Source: DASPKX01 sp035627835
Lineage (GTDB): Bacteria; Verrucomicrobiota; Verrucomicrobiia; Limisphaerales; SXQI01
Length of the DNA stretch: 11,556 nucleotides
Assembly: GCA_035627835.1 (NCBI GenBank)
Contig: DASPKX010000016.1
Span: 1-11,556 of the forward strand
Reading direction: 5' to 3'
In this document: positions 1-6,010 of the stretch, in pieces
How positions within the stretch are numbered: position 1 is the stretch's first letter
How the letters are laid out: every line of letters begins with the position of its first letter
Program-made: the position numbers and the translations under genes
Notes under the pieces: generated by a model
Databases searched by the model: none
What the model was told of the DNA's origin: nothing
Seen by the model: only the letters and a program-made list of their open reading frames with translations

Positions 1-32
1 GGTCGTCGGTTCAAATCCGACAACTGGCTCCA
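1..32 (+). tRNA. tRNA 3' fragment (possibly tRNA-Thr), cut by the window edge
   Basis: The first 32 bases read as the end of a class I tRNA. Bases 1-4 fit the end of a short variable loop. The T-arm stem GTCGG (5-9) pairs with CCGAC (17-21) around the loop TTCAAAT. The 3' acceptor strand AACTGGC (22-28), a discriminator T (29) and an encoded CCA (30-32) follow. The anticodon lies outside the window, so identity cannot be read. The GGCTCCA ending and U73 are compatible with tRNA-Thr, but also with Gly or Cys, so Thr is only a guess. Confidence 0.85.
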
Positions 33-56
33 CTACTTCTCCCTTTTTATCCTCGC

Positions 57-85
57 TTGTTATCCCGGCGCTCTCCTGTTACTAA
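57..85 (+). promoter_or_regulatory. candidate promoter for the DUF47-pit unit
   Basis: A sigma70-like arrangement is visible: TTGTTA (57-62), a 17-base spacer, then TACTAA (80-85). TGT immediately precedes the -10, giving an extended -10 (TGn). The matches to consensus are partial (4/6 and 3/6). It is placed about 40 bases before the DUF47 start codon, in the only gap before that gene. Read-through from the upstream tRNA is an alternative. Confidence 0.3.
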
Positions 86-128
86 ACCAGCAAGCCGCCG
101 CGCATAAAGCAAAGCAGCGACGCTATTT

Positions 129-764
129 ATGATCTCACTCCAGAGGTTTTTCGGGAAAGAAGACAAGTTTTTTGATTTGCTGGAAGCCAGCGCGCAGGAG
201 GCCTGCTCAAGCATCAGCGCCTTGGTCGCTTTCCTCAAGAATCCAACGGAAAAACGGACGCTCGATGACTTCATCGTCTCTCGACGCAACGAGAAGCGCA
301 TCTACGGCGAGATAAGCGAGGCTCTCTGCCGAACATTCGTCACCGCTCTCGAGCGCGAAGACATCGAAGCCCTCTCATTGGCTCTCTACAAGATTCCGAA
401 AACTGTGGAGAAGGTCGGCGAGCGGCTCTTGATCGCCCCACATTTCCTTCAAGGCATCGACCTTACCAAGCAGATCCTGATGTTAGAGAAGGCCACCAGC
501 ATCGTCGTGGAGATGATCAAAGAACTACGGAAAGGGATCGATATGGAACGCATCAAGAAACTCAACGATCAGCTCCACGTCGTCGAGGGTGAGGCCGATA
601 AATTCATTTTGGAGGAGTTTCGCAAGCTCTACAGCGTCGGCCAGCCTGGCGACGCCATCAAGATCGTCTTCCTCAAAGATATTTTTGAACTGATCGAAAA
701 GGTGATTGATCGTTGCCGCGACGCCGGCAACGTTGTCAGCCACATCGTCCTGAAGAACAGCTAA
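129..764 (+). CDS. DUF47 / PhoU-like phosphate transport accessory protein
   Basis: This 211-residue, largely helical protein belongs to the DUF47 (TIGR00153, PhoU-like) family. These proteins are typically encoded directly before Pit phosphate permeases and are thought to modulate them from the cytoplasmic side. The family's opening FFGKEDKFFDLLEASA (residues 7-22) is clear, as is the acidic helix containing FVTALEREDIEALSLAL (70-86), a PhoU-type signature with acidic residues thought to bind metal. No signal peptide or membrane segment is visible. The ATG at 129 starts exactly where family members start (MISLQRFFG). No Shine-Dalgarno sequence precedes it. The stop codon lies 3 bases before pit, so the two genes are almost certainly cotranscribed and translationally coupled. 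The family call is secure; the exact regulatory action is not known. Confidence 0.93.
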   Translation: MISLQRFFGKEDKFFDLLEASAQEACSSISALVAFLKNPTEKRTLDDFIVSRRNEKRIYGEISEALCRTFVTALEREDIEALSLALYKIPKTVEKVGERLLIAPHFLQGIDLTKQILMLEKATSIVVEMIKELRKGIDMERIKKLNDQLHVVEGEADKFILEEFRKLYSVGQPGDAIKIVFLKDIFELIEKVIDRCRDAGNVVSHIVLKNS

Positions 765-767
765 GCC

Positions 768-1859
768 ATGACGCTGCTGCTCACCGTCATCCTCGTCGCG
801 CTCATTTTCGAGTATATCAACGGCTTTCATGACACGGCTAATTCAATCGCCACGGTGGTGTCCACCAAGGTGCTCACACCGCGCCAAGCCGTTTTGCTGG
901 CGGCAGTCACGAACCTCATCGGGGCCTTAATCGGAACCGCAGTTGCAAAAACGATTTCCTCAGGCCTCGTCGATTCCAAGATAATCACCTCGGAAGCCCT
1001 TGTATGCGCGCTGCTCGGTGGAATCATTTGGAACCTGATTACCTGGTGGTTTGGTCTGCCCTCCAGTTCCAGTCATGCCCTCGTCGGCGGCCTTTGCGGC
1101 GCGGCGCTCGCCGCCTCGCACAATAATTGGGATGTCATCATTTGGTCCCAGCCAGCGGCCAACTGGTGGGAAGGCAAAGGTATTTTGTGGAAGGTAGTCG
1201 TGCCAATGGTCCTCTCGCCGCTGGCTGGCTTTTTGATTGGCGGCCTGCTAATGGCCTTTCTCTACTTCGTCCTGCAGAACGTCCGGCCCAAGATCATCAA
1301 CAGCATTTTCGGCAAGGCGCAGATGGTTAGCGCAGGCGCAATGGGCCTTATGCACGGCACGAACGACGCCCAGAAAACAATGGGCATCATCGCCTTGGCT
1401 CTATTGGCAGGAACACAGGCGGGCGTGCTGGACAATGCGCCGCAGTGGATGCACTTCCTGCGCACACCGGCTCCGGCGCCCGGCGAGGCCGTTGGAATCG
1501 CGCTGTGGATTAAGATCACCTGCGCCATCGTCATGGCGGCGGGAACCGCAGCCGGAGGCTGGCGCATTATCAAAACGCTCGGGCACAAAATGGTGAAGCT
1601 CCAGCCGATCAACGGGTTTGCGGCTGAGACCGCCTCCGCTGGCGTGATCTGGATGGCCAGCCATTTTGGTATTCCGGTCTCCACCACCCACAACATCTCC
1701 TCTTCCATCATGGGCGTCGGGGCAGCCAAACGCTTTAATGCCATCAAGTGGAGCGTCGTCGAGCGAATGGTCTGGGCGTGGATTCTAACTATCCCTGTGA
1801 GCGCCGGCCTTGCGTACCTGCTCGTGATGGGCCTGCGGGCGCTCGGTTGGTTCAAATGA
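768..1859 (+). CDS. pit: inorganic phosphate transporter, Pit family
   Basis: This 363-residue polytopic inner-membrane protein is a PiT (Pfam PHO4) permease, which imports phosphate, usually as a metal-phosphate complex with protons or as a Na+ symport. Both halves of the duplicated family signature are present: GFHDTANSIATVV (residues 19-31) and GLMHGTNDAQKTMGI (around 192-206). Each half also has its serine-rich re-entrant element, GLPSSSSHALVGG (around 96-108) and GIPVSTTHNISSSIMG (around 302-317). Hydrophobic segments occur throughout. The length fits bacterial Pit proteins that lack a long central loop. It follows the DUF47 gene by 3 bases and converges on the minus-strand genes, with 13 bases between stops. 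The metal or cation partner cannot be told from sequence alone. Confidence 0.95.
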   Translation: MTLLLTVILVALIFEYINGFHDTANSIATVVSTKVLTPRQAVLLAAVTNLIGALIGTAVAKTISSGLVDSKIITSEALVCALLGGIIWNLITWWFGLPSSSSHALVGGLCGAALAASHNNWDVIIWSQPAANWWEGKGILWKVVVPMVLSPLAGFLIGGLLMAFLYFVLQNVRPKIINSIFGKAQMVSAGAMGLMHGTNDAQKTMGIIALALLAGTQAGVLDNAPQWMHFLRTPAPAPGEAVGIALWIKITCAIVMAAGTAAGGWRIIKTLGHKMVKLQPINGFAAETASAGVIWMASHFGIPVSTTHNISSSIMGVGAAKRFNAIKWSVVERMVWAWILTIPVSAGLAYLLVMGLRALGWFK

Positions 1860-1872
1860 CGAAGACCGTCGC

Positions 1873-2850
1873 TCAGTACCACTTCCGCAAGCGAACTTCA
1901 GTTCCAGTGTCGCGACCCACAAGCTCCTTGAACACGTTCGTCCGCGCGTAGGTTCCATCTGAGTTCCGAAAGTGGTATGGATACACCACGGTGGGCCTTA
2001 AAGCGCGCACCGCATGGGCCGCGTTTGTGATGTTCATCGTGAAGGGAAGGTTCATCGGGAGGAAGGCCACATCGATTCGTTGAAGCGCTTTCATCTCCGG
2101 CGTATCCCCTGTGTCACCTGCCATGTACAAGCGTCTGCCCCCGATCGTCACCACGTAGCCGTTTCCCTGCCCTTGCGGGTGATTGGAATTGTACGCAGGC
2201 ACTGCGGCCACATTCAACCCGAGCACATTCGTGTTTGCCCCGTTCGTCAGCACAACCGCATTTGCCCGGAACTTGGTGGAAAGCGAATTGTGCACTAGCT
2301 GGGGCGCGATGATGACGGTGTTCGTTTTCCAGAGTGTGTCTATGGCAGCCGCATTGAAGTGATCACCGTGGCTGTGGCTTACGAGGATGAGGTCTGCCTT
2401 CGGGCGTCCCGCGAAATTCCCCGGTGGAGCCGGGTCATTGTAAATGTATTTCTCACCCCACTTCATTACGAAGCTGGCATGGTAAATCGGTTGGATCGTG
2501 ACAAGCCCGTTCGTGGTTGCCAGGTGATCGCCAGGAAACTCGGTCGCTCCCACGGTCTCCGCTCGATAAAAACGCTGACTCCGAAAAGCTGAGCCGGCAT
2601 CAAGGAACTCATTTGCGCCTATAGTCCCCGCGACGGTCGCAAGCGGCTCGAACGTAGCCGGTGAGTGAGAGGCATCAATCCGAAGCCGCTGCGCGGCGGG
2701 AGACGACCACTGAACTGTCACCTCCTCATGTTCAAGCTTCAGCGAAACCGCAGGAGCTTGCGCGTGCGTGGCCCATCCACAAAGGAGCCCCGTAACGAGG
2801 CTCGATGCGCCGTATGATCGAAGCCAAAATGACGAAGGCGCTCGCGACAC
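1873..2850 (-). CDS. secreted metallo-beta-lactamase-fold (UlaG-like) hydrolase with N-terminal beta-sandwich
   Basis: This 325-residue protein has three parts. A signal peptide covers about residues 1-31 (hydrophobic core and AQA cleavage-like site). A beta-rich domain (about 35-98) ends in QRFYRAETV, a form common after fibronectin- or Ig-like modules in exported proteins of this phylum. The rest is an MBL-fold domain of the UlaG-like/beta-lactamase-superfamily-2 group. Metal ligands are evident: SHSHGDHF (158-165), His214 in NSNHPQG, Asp246 in AGDTGD (244-249) and His293 in YPYHF. The site therefore looks complete for a dinuclear metal hydrolase, but the substrate is unknown. The start is GTG at 2850, because no nearby ATG exists and this start gives the signal peptide. 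It lies 3 bases after the stop of the propeller gene, so translation is probably coupled. It is the last gene of the four-gene minus-strand run. Confidence 0.88.
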   Translation of the reverse strand: MSRAPSSFWLRSYGASSLVTGLLCGWATHAQAPAVSLKLEHEEVTVQWSSPAAQRLRIDASHSPATFEPLATVAGTIGANEFLDAGSAFRSQRFYRAETVGATEFPGDHLATTNGLVTIQPIYHASFVMKWGEKYIYNDPAPPGNFAGRPKADLILVSHSHGDHFNAAAIDTLWKTNTVIIAPQLVHNSLSTKFRANAVVLTNGANTNVLGLNVAAVPAYNSNHPQGQGNGYVVTIGGRRLYMAGDTGDTPEMKALQRIDVAFLPMNLPFTMNITNAAHAVRALRPTVVYPYHFRNSDGTYARTNVFKELVGRDTGTEVRLRKWY

Positions 2851-2853
2851 AAA

Positions 2854-4242
2854 TCAGCGCTTTTCGGCAATGGAATACAACGCTTTGTGCCCGCGGATAA
2901 ACAGCTCATTGCCCACCAGCGCGATCGACGCGTCTGTCCGGTCATCAATGCGGTTTGAGGCCAGAACCTCCAGGGTGGGGCCCTTCTTCAGCACGACGCA
3001 GGTTCCCTCACGCCCGAGCACGTAAACACGATCACCGGCAGCCACGGGCGATGCGTAGATGCCGTTGATTCCCTGGAGCTGCTCGGCGTCCACGAGGGCT
3101 TTGCCTTCCTTGGTGTCCCAAATCGAAAGGCGGCCGCGATTTTCCTGAACAAAGTAAATCAGATTGTCCACCAGCAATGGAGAAGGGACGTACGGGGTCG
3201 CACGGTTGTGGCTCCAACGAACAGCATCCGTGCCGGCGAGATCGCCTGTTTTCCCGAGTTTGATCGCATAAAGCGCGCTCCCGCGAAAACCGCTGGTCAC
3301 ATAAACTGTCTCGCCATCGGTCACTGGCGTCGGGATGGCGTTCACAGTTTGGCCGCCGATTTCCCAAATTTGTTTTCCGGTCGCGAGATCGTAGCTGCGA
3401 ACCTTCCCAGTCGCATTCAGGATCACCTGCGTCTTGCCGCCATATTCCACGATGAGCGGAGTGCTCCAACCGGTCGGTTCATCGCGATTCACGCGCCAGA
3501 GTTCCTTGCCGGAATTCTTATCCAGAGCGACCACGAAATCTTCACCTTCATGATCCCAGGGCAGAACCACGGTGTTCCCATGCAATGCAGGCGAGGCGCC
3601 CTCGCCGAAGCCATTGCGTGTGCGCATGTCGCCGAAGTCCTTCTCCCATTTCAGGTTGCCGTCCAGATCGTGGCAATAAAGCCCCCGTGAGCCGAAGCTT
3701 GAGATGAGGGCCTGGCCATCGGTGATCGGAGAAGAGGAGGCAAAGCCGTGGTCCTGGTGGTGACCTTCGTGCGGCACCTCCTCACGCGCCACTTTTTGCC
3801 AGAGCGTTTTTCCCGTGGCGCGGTCCAGGCACAGGATCGTGAACCGGTACGCTTCGGTCGGTTGCTCCCCACGCGGTGCGCCGCCGCCACCACCAGGACG
3901 GCGTTGCCGTTGGCCCTGCGGAGGCGGGTTCTCTTGCGGGGCAGGGGGAGGCGTCTTTGCCTCAACCTTCTGGCCGGTCGGGATCGCGGTGACGATGAAG
4001 ATCTTGTTCTCCCAAATGATCGGCGTGGAGGTGCCGAAACCGGGAGTCGCCACCTTCCATTTCACATTCTCAGTTTCGCTCCATTTCAGCGGGGGATTCG
4101 CGTGCGGAGCGACGCCAGTCGCCAGCGGCCCCCGCCATTGCGACCAGTTCTTTAGGCCCGCCTCACCACCTGGCGTCGCAGCTTGTGCGGTGAGCAAACC
4201 CAAAAGAGCCCCGATAACACTGACCCGTTGAAGTAGATTCAT
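2854..4242 (-). CDS. secreted PQQ-type beta-propeller repeat protein
   Basis: This 462-residue exported protein is built from PQQ/WD40-like beta-propeller blades. A signal peptide spans about 1-22 (hydrophobic core, AQA-A). WRGP (36-39) is typical of secreted PQQ-propeller proteins in Planctomycetes and Verrucomicrobia. Blade signatures of the form D-x-x-[ST]G-K-x-x-W recur at about 139-149, 230-240 and 274-284, with a variant HDLDGNLKWE near 181-190. Residues 91-127 form a Pro/Gln/Arg/Gly-rich low-complexity insert between blades. No dehydrogenase catalytic motif is seen, so a scaffold or binding role is more likely than alcohol oxidation; the ligand is unknown. I chose ATG 4242 because it begins the signal peptide. 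The frame continues to a TTG at 4269, which would add nine unlikely residues. Its stop is 3 bases from the MBL-fold gene. Confidence 0.9.
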   Translation of the reverse strand: MNLLQRVSVIGALLGLLTAQAATPGGEAGLKNWSQWRGPLATGVAPHANPPLKWSETENVKWKVATPGFGTSTPIIWENKIFIVTAIPTGQKVEAKTPPPAPQENPPPQGQRQRRPGGGGGAPRGEQPTEAYRFTILCLDRATGKTLWQKVAREEVPHEGHHQDHGFASSSPITDGQALISSFGSRGLYCHDLDGNLKWEKDFGDMRTRNGFGEGASPALHGNTVVLPWDHEGEDFVVALDKNSGKELWRVNRDEPTGWSTPLIVEYGGKTQVILNATGKVRSYDLATGKQIWEIGGQTVNAIPTPVTDGETVYVTSGFRGSALYAIKLGKTGDLAGTDAVRWSHNRATPYVPSPLLVDNLIYFVQENRGRLSIWDTKEGKALVDAEQLQGINGIYASPVAAGDRVYVLGREGTCVVLKKGPTLEVLASNRIDDRTDASIALVGNELFIRGHKALYSIAEKR

Positions 4243-4286
4243 GGCTTTATTTTGACGATTTAACAGCAACGAAAGTTACGGCTCGC

Positions 4287-4778
4287 TTACACCCCGGGAT
4301 TTGGAAAGTTCGCCCGCACAAACCAGACCAGCCGCAGCAGGAGGTAAACTTTCAGCCCCAGGAGCACAATCGTTGCGCCCCAGGCCGCAACCAGCAATTG
4401 GCGTCGAGCCGCCGCGCGCATAAACGCGAGGCGAACGGCTTCGGAGAGTTCTTTGCTTTCAGGCCTCAGAATAGCCGACAAAATCCAAACGCCGTGAAAC
4501 AGAACAATGTAAATCAGGTAAATGTGCAGCAGCGCCGAGAGCACAGAGGTGGCGAGGACAGCCTGGATGTTGAGCCCACGCAAGACCAGGAACGGGTAGG
4601 CAAGCGTGGCGCTCATCGCGCAGGCAGCCACTACGGGGAACAGTTGCAGATGTGTCGCAGCGCTTTTAGGGGCCTTGCTTAATAGTAGAGGTTCTCTCGC
4701 AAGGGTCCGCCTCCCGTACCCCCAGACAGCGAGGGCTAGTAGGTATGGGAGCGCGAAGAGTGCGAATAGCGCGTTCAT
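4287..4778 (-). CDS. small integral membrane protein of unknown function
   Basis: I do not recognise this 163-residue protein. It is strongly hydrophobic, with about four membrane segments (roughly residues 2-20, 46-66, 70-104 as one long or two short segments, and 127-154). The loops between them are basic and include GYGRRTLARE and FMRAAARRQ. No enzymatic motif, cysteine pair or metal site is visible. The ATG at 4778 begins the first membrane segment directly. No ribosome binding site is seen. It lies 24 bases after the duplicated-module gene and 44 bases before the propeller gene on the same strand, so it is probably cotranscribed and acts at the inner membrane alongside exported partners. 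The coding call rests on the open frame, the coherent membrane pattern and its fit between neighbours. Confidence 0.78.
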   Translation of the reverse strand: MNALFALFALPYLLALAVWGYGRRTLAREPLLLSKAPKSAATHLQLFPVVAACAMSATLAYPFLVLRGLNIQAVLATSVLSALLHIYLIYIVLFHGVWILSAILRPESKELSEAVRLAFMRAAARRQLLVAAWGATIVLLGLKVYLLLRLVWFVRANFPNPGV

Positions 4779-4802
4779 CGGCAGAGGGGAGCCGACTTCG
4801 GC

Positions 4803-5516
4803 TTAATTGCGCTTCACTCGGGCCGATTTCCAATCGTAGTTCTTGGTCTCGCCGCTCCAGTCAGTTTGAAGCTGGCCGACAATGTTGTCCCCCTCGACTT
4901 TGCCGGAATAGATGGAGGTGAACTTCCGGCCATCGCGCTCACGGACAATCTTGAACGTGAAAACATCGTTGGCGAACTTGCCTTCTTCGATGGGCATTTC
5001 AGCGCCTGAAGGAGAAGTCACCGTGCCCGTCACCAGTCCGTTATCTTCCCGGAAGCGAGCCTGGAAATCCATGCTGTTGCCGTCCGAACGCTGGAAAGTC
5101 CACCGCCAGTTGCCTTGGGGGCCGGTCGGTTCCTTATATCGCTCGGCAACCCATTTAGTCTTTGTCTGGTCTCCGTTAAAATCTAGTTCGGAATTGCCGA
5201 CGATTGTCTTGCCATCGAATTTCCCGTCGTACTTGGCGATGAATTTCCAGTCATTGCGCACCCGCTCAACCACAAAGCTCACCTGGCCGTCGCTAGTGAT
5301 TTTTCCATCCTTGATTTCCGACTCCCGGTCTCCGGTTTTGATCTTGCCGGTCAGAGTGTCACCCTCGCGCTTAAGCGTCAGCCTCGGCTCTGACTTTCCG
5401 CCATTCGGTGAAGTTTGGACCCACGTCCACGTCCCCTCAATCGGGTCTGCCGCGTGTGACACCAAAATAAGCGAAGCCGCCAGCGCAAATGCTTTCAGCA
5501 AGGAGACATGGTTCAT
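4803..5516 (-). CDS. secreted protein with two tandem copies of a ~99-residue beta module
   Basis: This 237-residue exported protein has a signal peptide (about 1-22, ending SHA-A). It then carries two copies of one module, at residues 28-126 and 135-233. The copies share GxWxW at their starts (28-32, 135-139). They also share a hydrophobic TG strand pair, an I-x-x-GK or IEEGK turn (68-72, 176-180), and F-x-V/I-x-R-x-R followed by KF, Y-x-GK, I-x-G and a closing W-x-x-x-R. The alternating strands and lipocalin-like G-x-W start suggest a small beta-barrel or beta-sandwich, but I cannot assign a family or ligand. The ATG at 5516 begins the signal peptide; an upstream TTG at 5561 in frame would add 15 charged residues and is rejected. 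A promoter with TTGACA ends 6 bases before this ATG. It is the first gene of the minus-strand set. Confidence 0.85.
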   Translation of the reverse strand: MNHVSLLKAFALAASLILVSHAADPIEGTWTWVQTSPNGGKSEPRLTLKREGDTLTGKIKTGDRESEIKDGKITSDGQVSFVVERVRNDWKFIAKYDGKFDGKTIVGNSELDFNGDQTKTKWVAERYKEPTGPQGNWRWTFQRSDGNSMDFQARFREDNGLVTGTVTSPSGAEMPIEEGKFANDVFTFKIVRERDGRKFTSIYSGKVEGDNIVGQLQTDWSGETKNYDWKSARVKRN

Positions 5517-5522
5517 AGTGCA

Positions 5523-5551
5523 GATATGATTGTGGGCGGGATTAATGTCAA
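5523..5551 (-). promoter_or_regulatory. candidate sigma70 promoter placing the ATG at or near +1 (leaderless)
   Basis: On the minus strand a perfect TTGACA (5551-5546) is followed by a 17-base spacer and CATATC (5528-5523, 3/6 match to the -10). The ATG of the duplicated-module gene begins at 5516, only six bases beyond the -10. Transcription would start at or next to the start codon. The lack of any Shine-Dalgarno sequence fits a leaderless message. The -35 and spacer are strong; the -10 is weak. Confidence 0.45.
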
Positions 5552-5596
5552 GGCGAGCCAAGGCTGAAGCGAGTTCTTCATTGCACTACAAAAGTG

Positions 5597-5634
5597 TTGA
5601 CTTGCCTATCCTCCCACATTACACGTAATCTGTG
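5597..5634 (+). promoter_or_regulatory. promoter-like element overlapped by an inverted repeat
   Basis: TTGACT (5597-5602) and a 17-base spacer lead to TACACG (5620-5625), a weak -10. The arms ATTAC (5618-5622) and GTAAT (5625-5629) form an inverted repeat with a 2-base centre over that -10. Outer CAC (5615-5617) and GTG (5632-5634) can extend it after a 2-base bulge. The geometry is that of an operator over a promoter reading toward purK, roughly 375 bases upstream. No regulator in the window is an obvious partner. Confidence 0.3.
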
Positions 5635-5805
5635 TTTGGTATTTCCAAAATTCAGGACGCATGATGAACTCGAACCAAAACGATAAGGATCTGCTCCGCG
5701 GCTTCTACGTCCGGCCTTTTTCCGCAATTAATCGTGGGCACGCTGACCGAGCGGGCGTTTCCCTGGCCTTTGGCCTCACACGAAGCGCTCTGATTTTGCT
5801 CCACC

Positions 5806-5861
5806 CCATTTCCCCGCTGTTCTCAGCCATTCCCGCTTATTACCGGCTATTCCCTGCTTAG
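5806..5861 (+). repeat. three imperfect ATTYCCC(N)GCT repeats at 20-21 base spacing
   Basis: The cores ATTTCCCCGCT (from 5808), ATTCCCGCTTA (from 5829) and ATTCCCTGCTTA (from 5849) recur with periods of 21 and 20 bases, about two helical turns. TACCGG lies between the second and third copies. They sit in the non-coding region upstream of purK. The function is unknown: a multi-site operator or the remnant of a dispersed repeat are both possible. Confidence 0.45.
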
Positions 5862-6010
5862 AGGCCCTTTTTAGAAACTTTTTTTTGAAACCAAACCCTC
5901 AATGCCGCGGAGCGTTTCCTCCTCTTGAACCCCCTTTCTCGCTTTACCCGAAGCTCCCGGACGTATAGCTCAGACGGGCCGCGACACCGTCATGTGGCAA
6001 ATTGATTAGC

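Larger units (their letters stand above)
5517..6010. other. 494-base divergent intergenic region
   Basis: This gap separates the minus-strand secreted-protein genes from purK. It holds the leaderless-type promoter facing left (5523-5551), a promoter-like TTGACT with an inverted repeat facing right (5597-5634), and three imperfect ATTYCCC repeats (5806-5861). A C/T-rich stretch runs to about 5950 and contains an 8-T run (5879-5886) and two GAAAC boxes 13 bases apart (5874-5878, 5887-5891). Just before purK there is TTTACC (5943-5948), a 15-base spacer and TATAGC (5964-5969), a weak purK promoter candidate. One small open frame (5661-5861) begins ATGATG after AGGA, but its product has no recognisable features and is more likely spurious. 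No tRNA or known riboswitch was recognised. Confidence 0.6.

Noticed and set aside
768..1859. GFHD instead of GxND in the first Pit signature as an anomaly
   Set aside because: E. coli PitA and many relatives also have GFHDTAN there, so it is normal.
1860..1872. Bidirectional terminator between the convergent pit and MBL-fold genes
   Set aside because: The 13-base gap contributes only to a GACG/CGTC 4-bp stem that reaches into the MBL gene end, without a T-run.
1262..1882. 206-codon frame antisense to pit
   Set aside because: It lies wholly opposite a well-supported permease gene. The peptide has no recognisable motif and arises from the codon bias of the sense gene.
4243..4269. Upstream TTG start for the PQQ propeller gene
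   Set aside because: It would put nine polar residues before an otherwise typical signal peptide; ATG 4242 is better.
5661..5861. 66-residue open frame in the intergenic region, with AGGA 3 bases before ATGATG
   Set aside because: The translated product has no domain, the repeat-bearing C-terminal half reads as a by-product of the ATTYCCC repeats, and composition differs from neighbouring genes. It is kept only as a possibility inside the intergenic entry.
5772..5873. Possible terminator using GGCCTC (5772-5777) and GAGGCC (5861-5866) before a T-run
   Set aside because: Only 6 bp with an 83-base loop, so not a credible intrinsic terminator.
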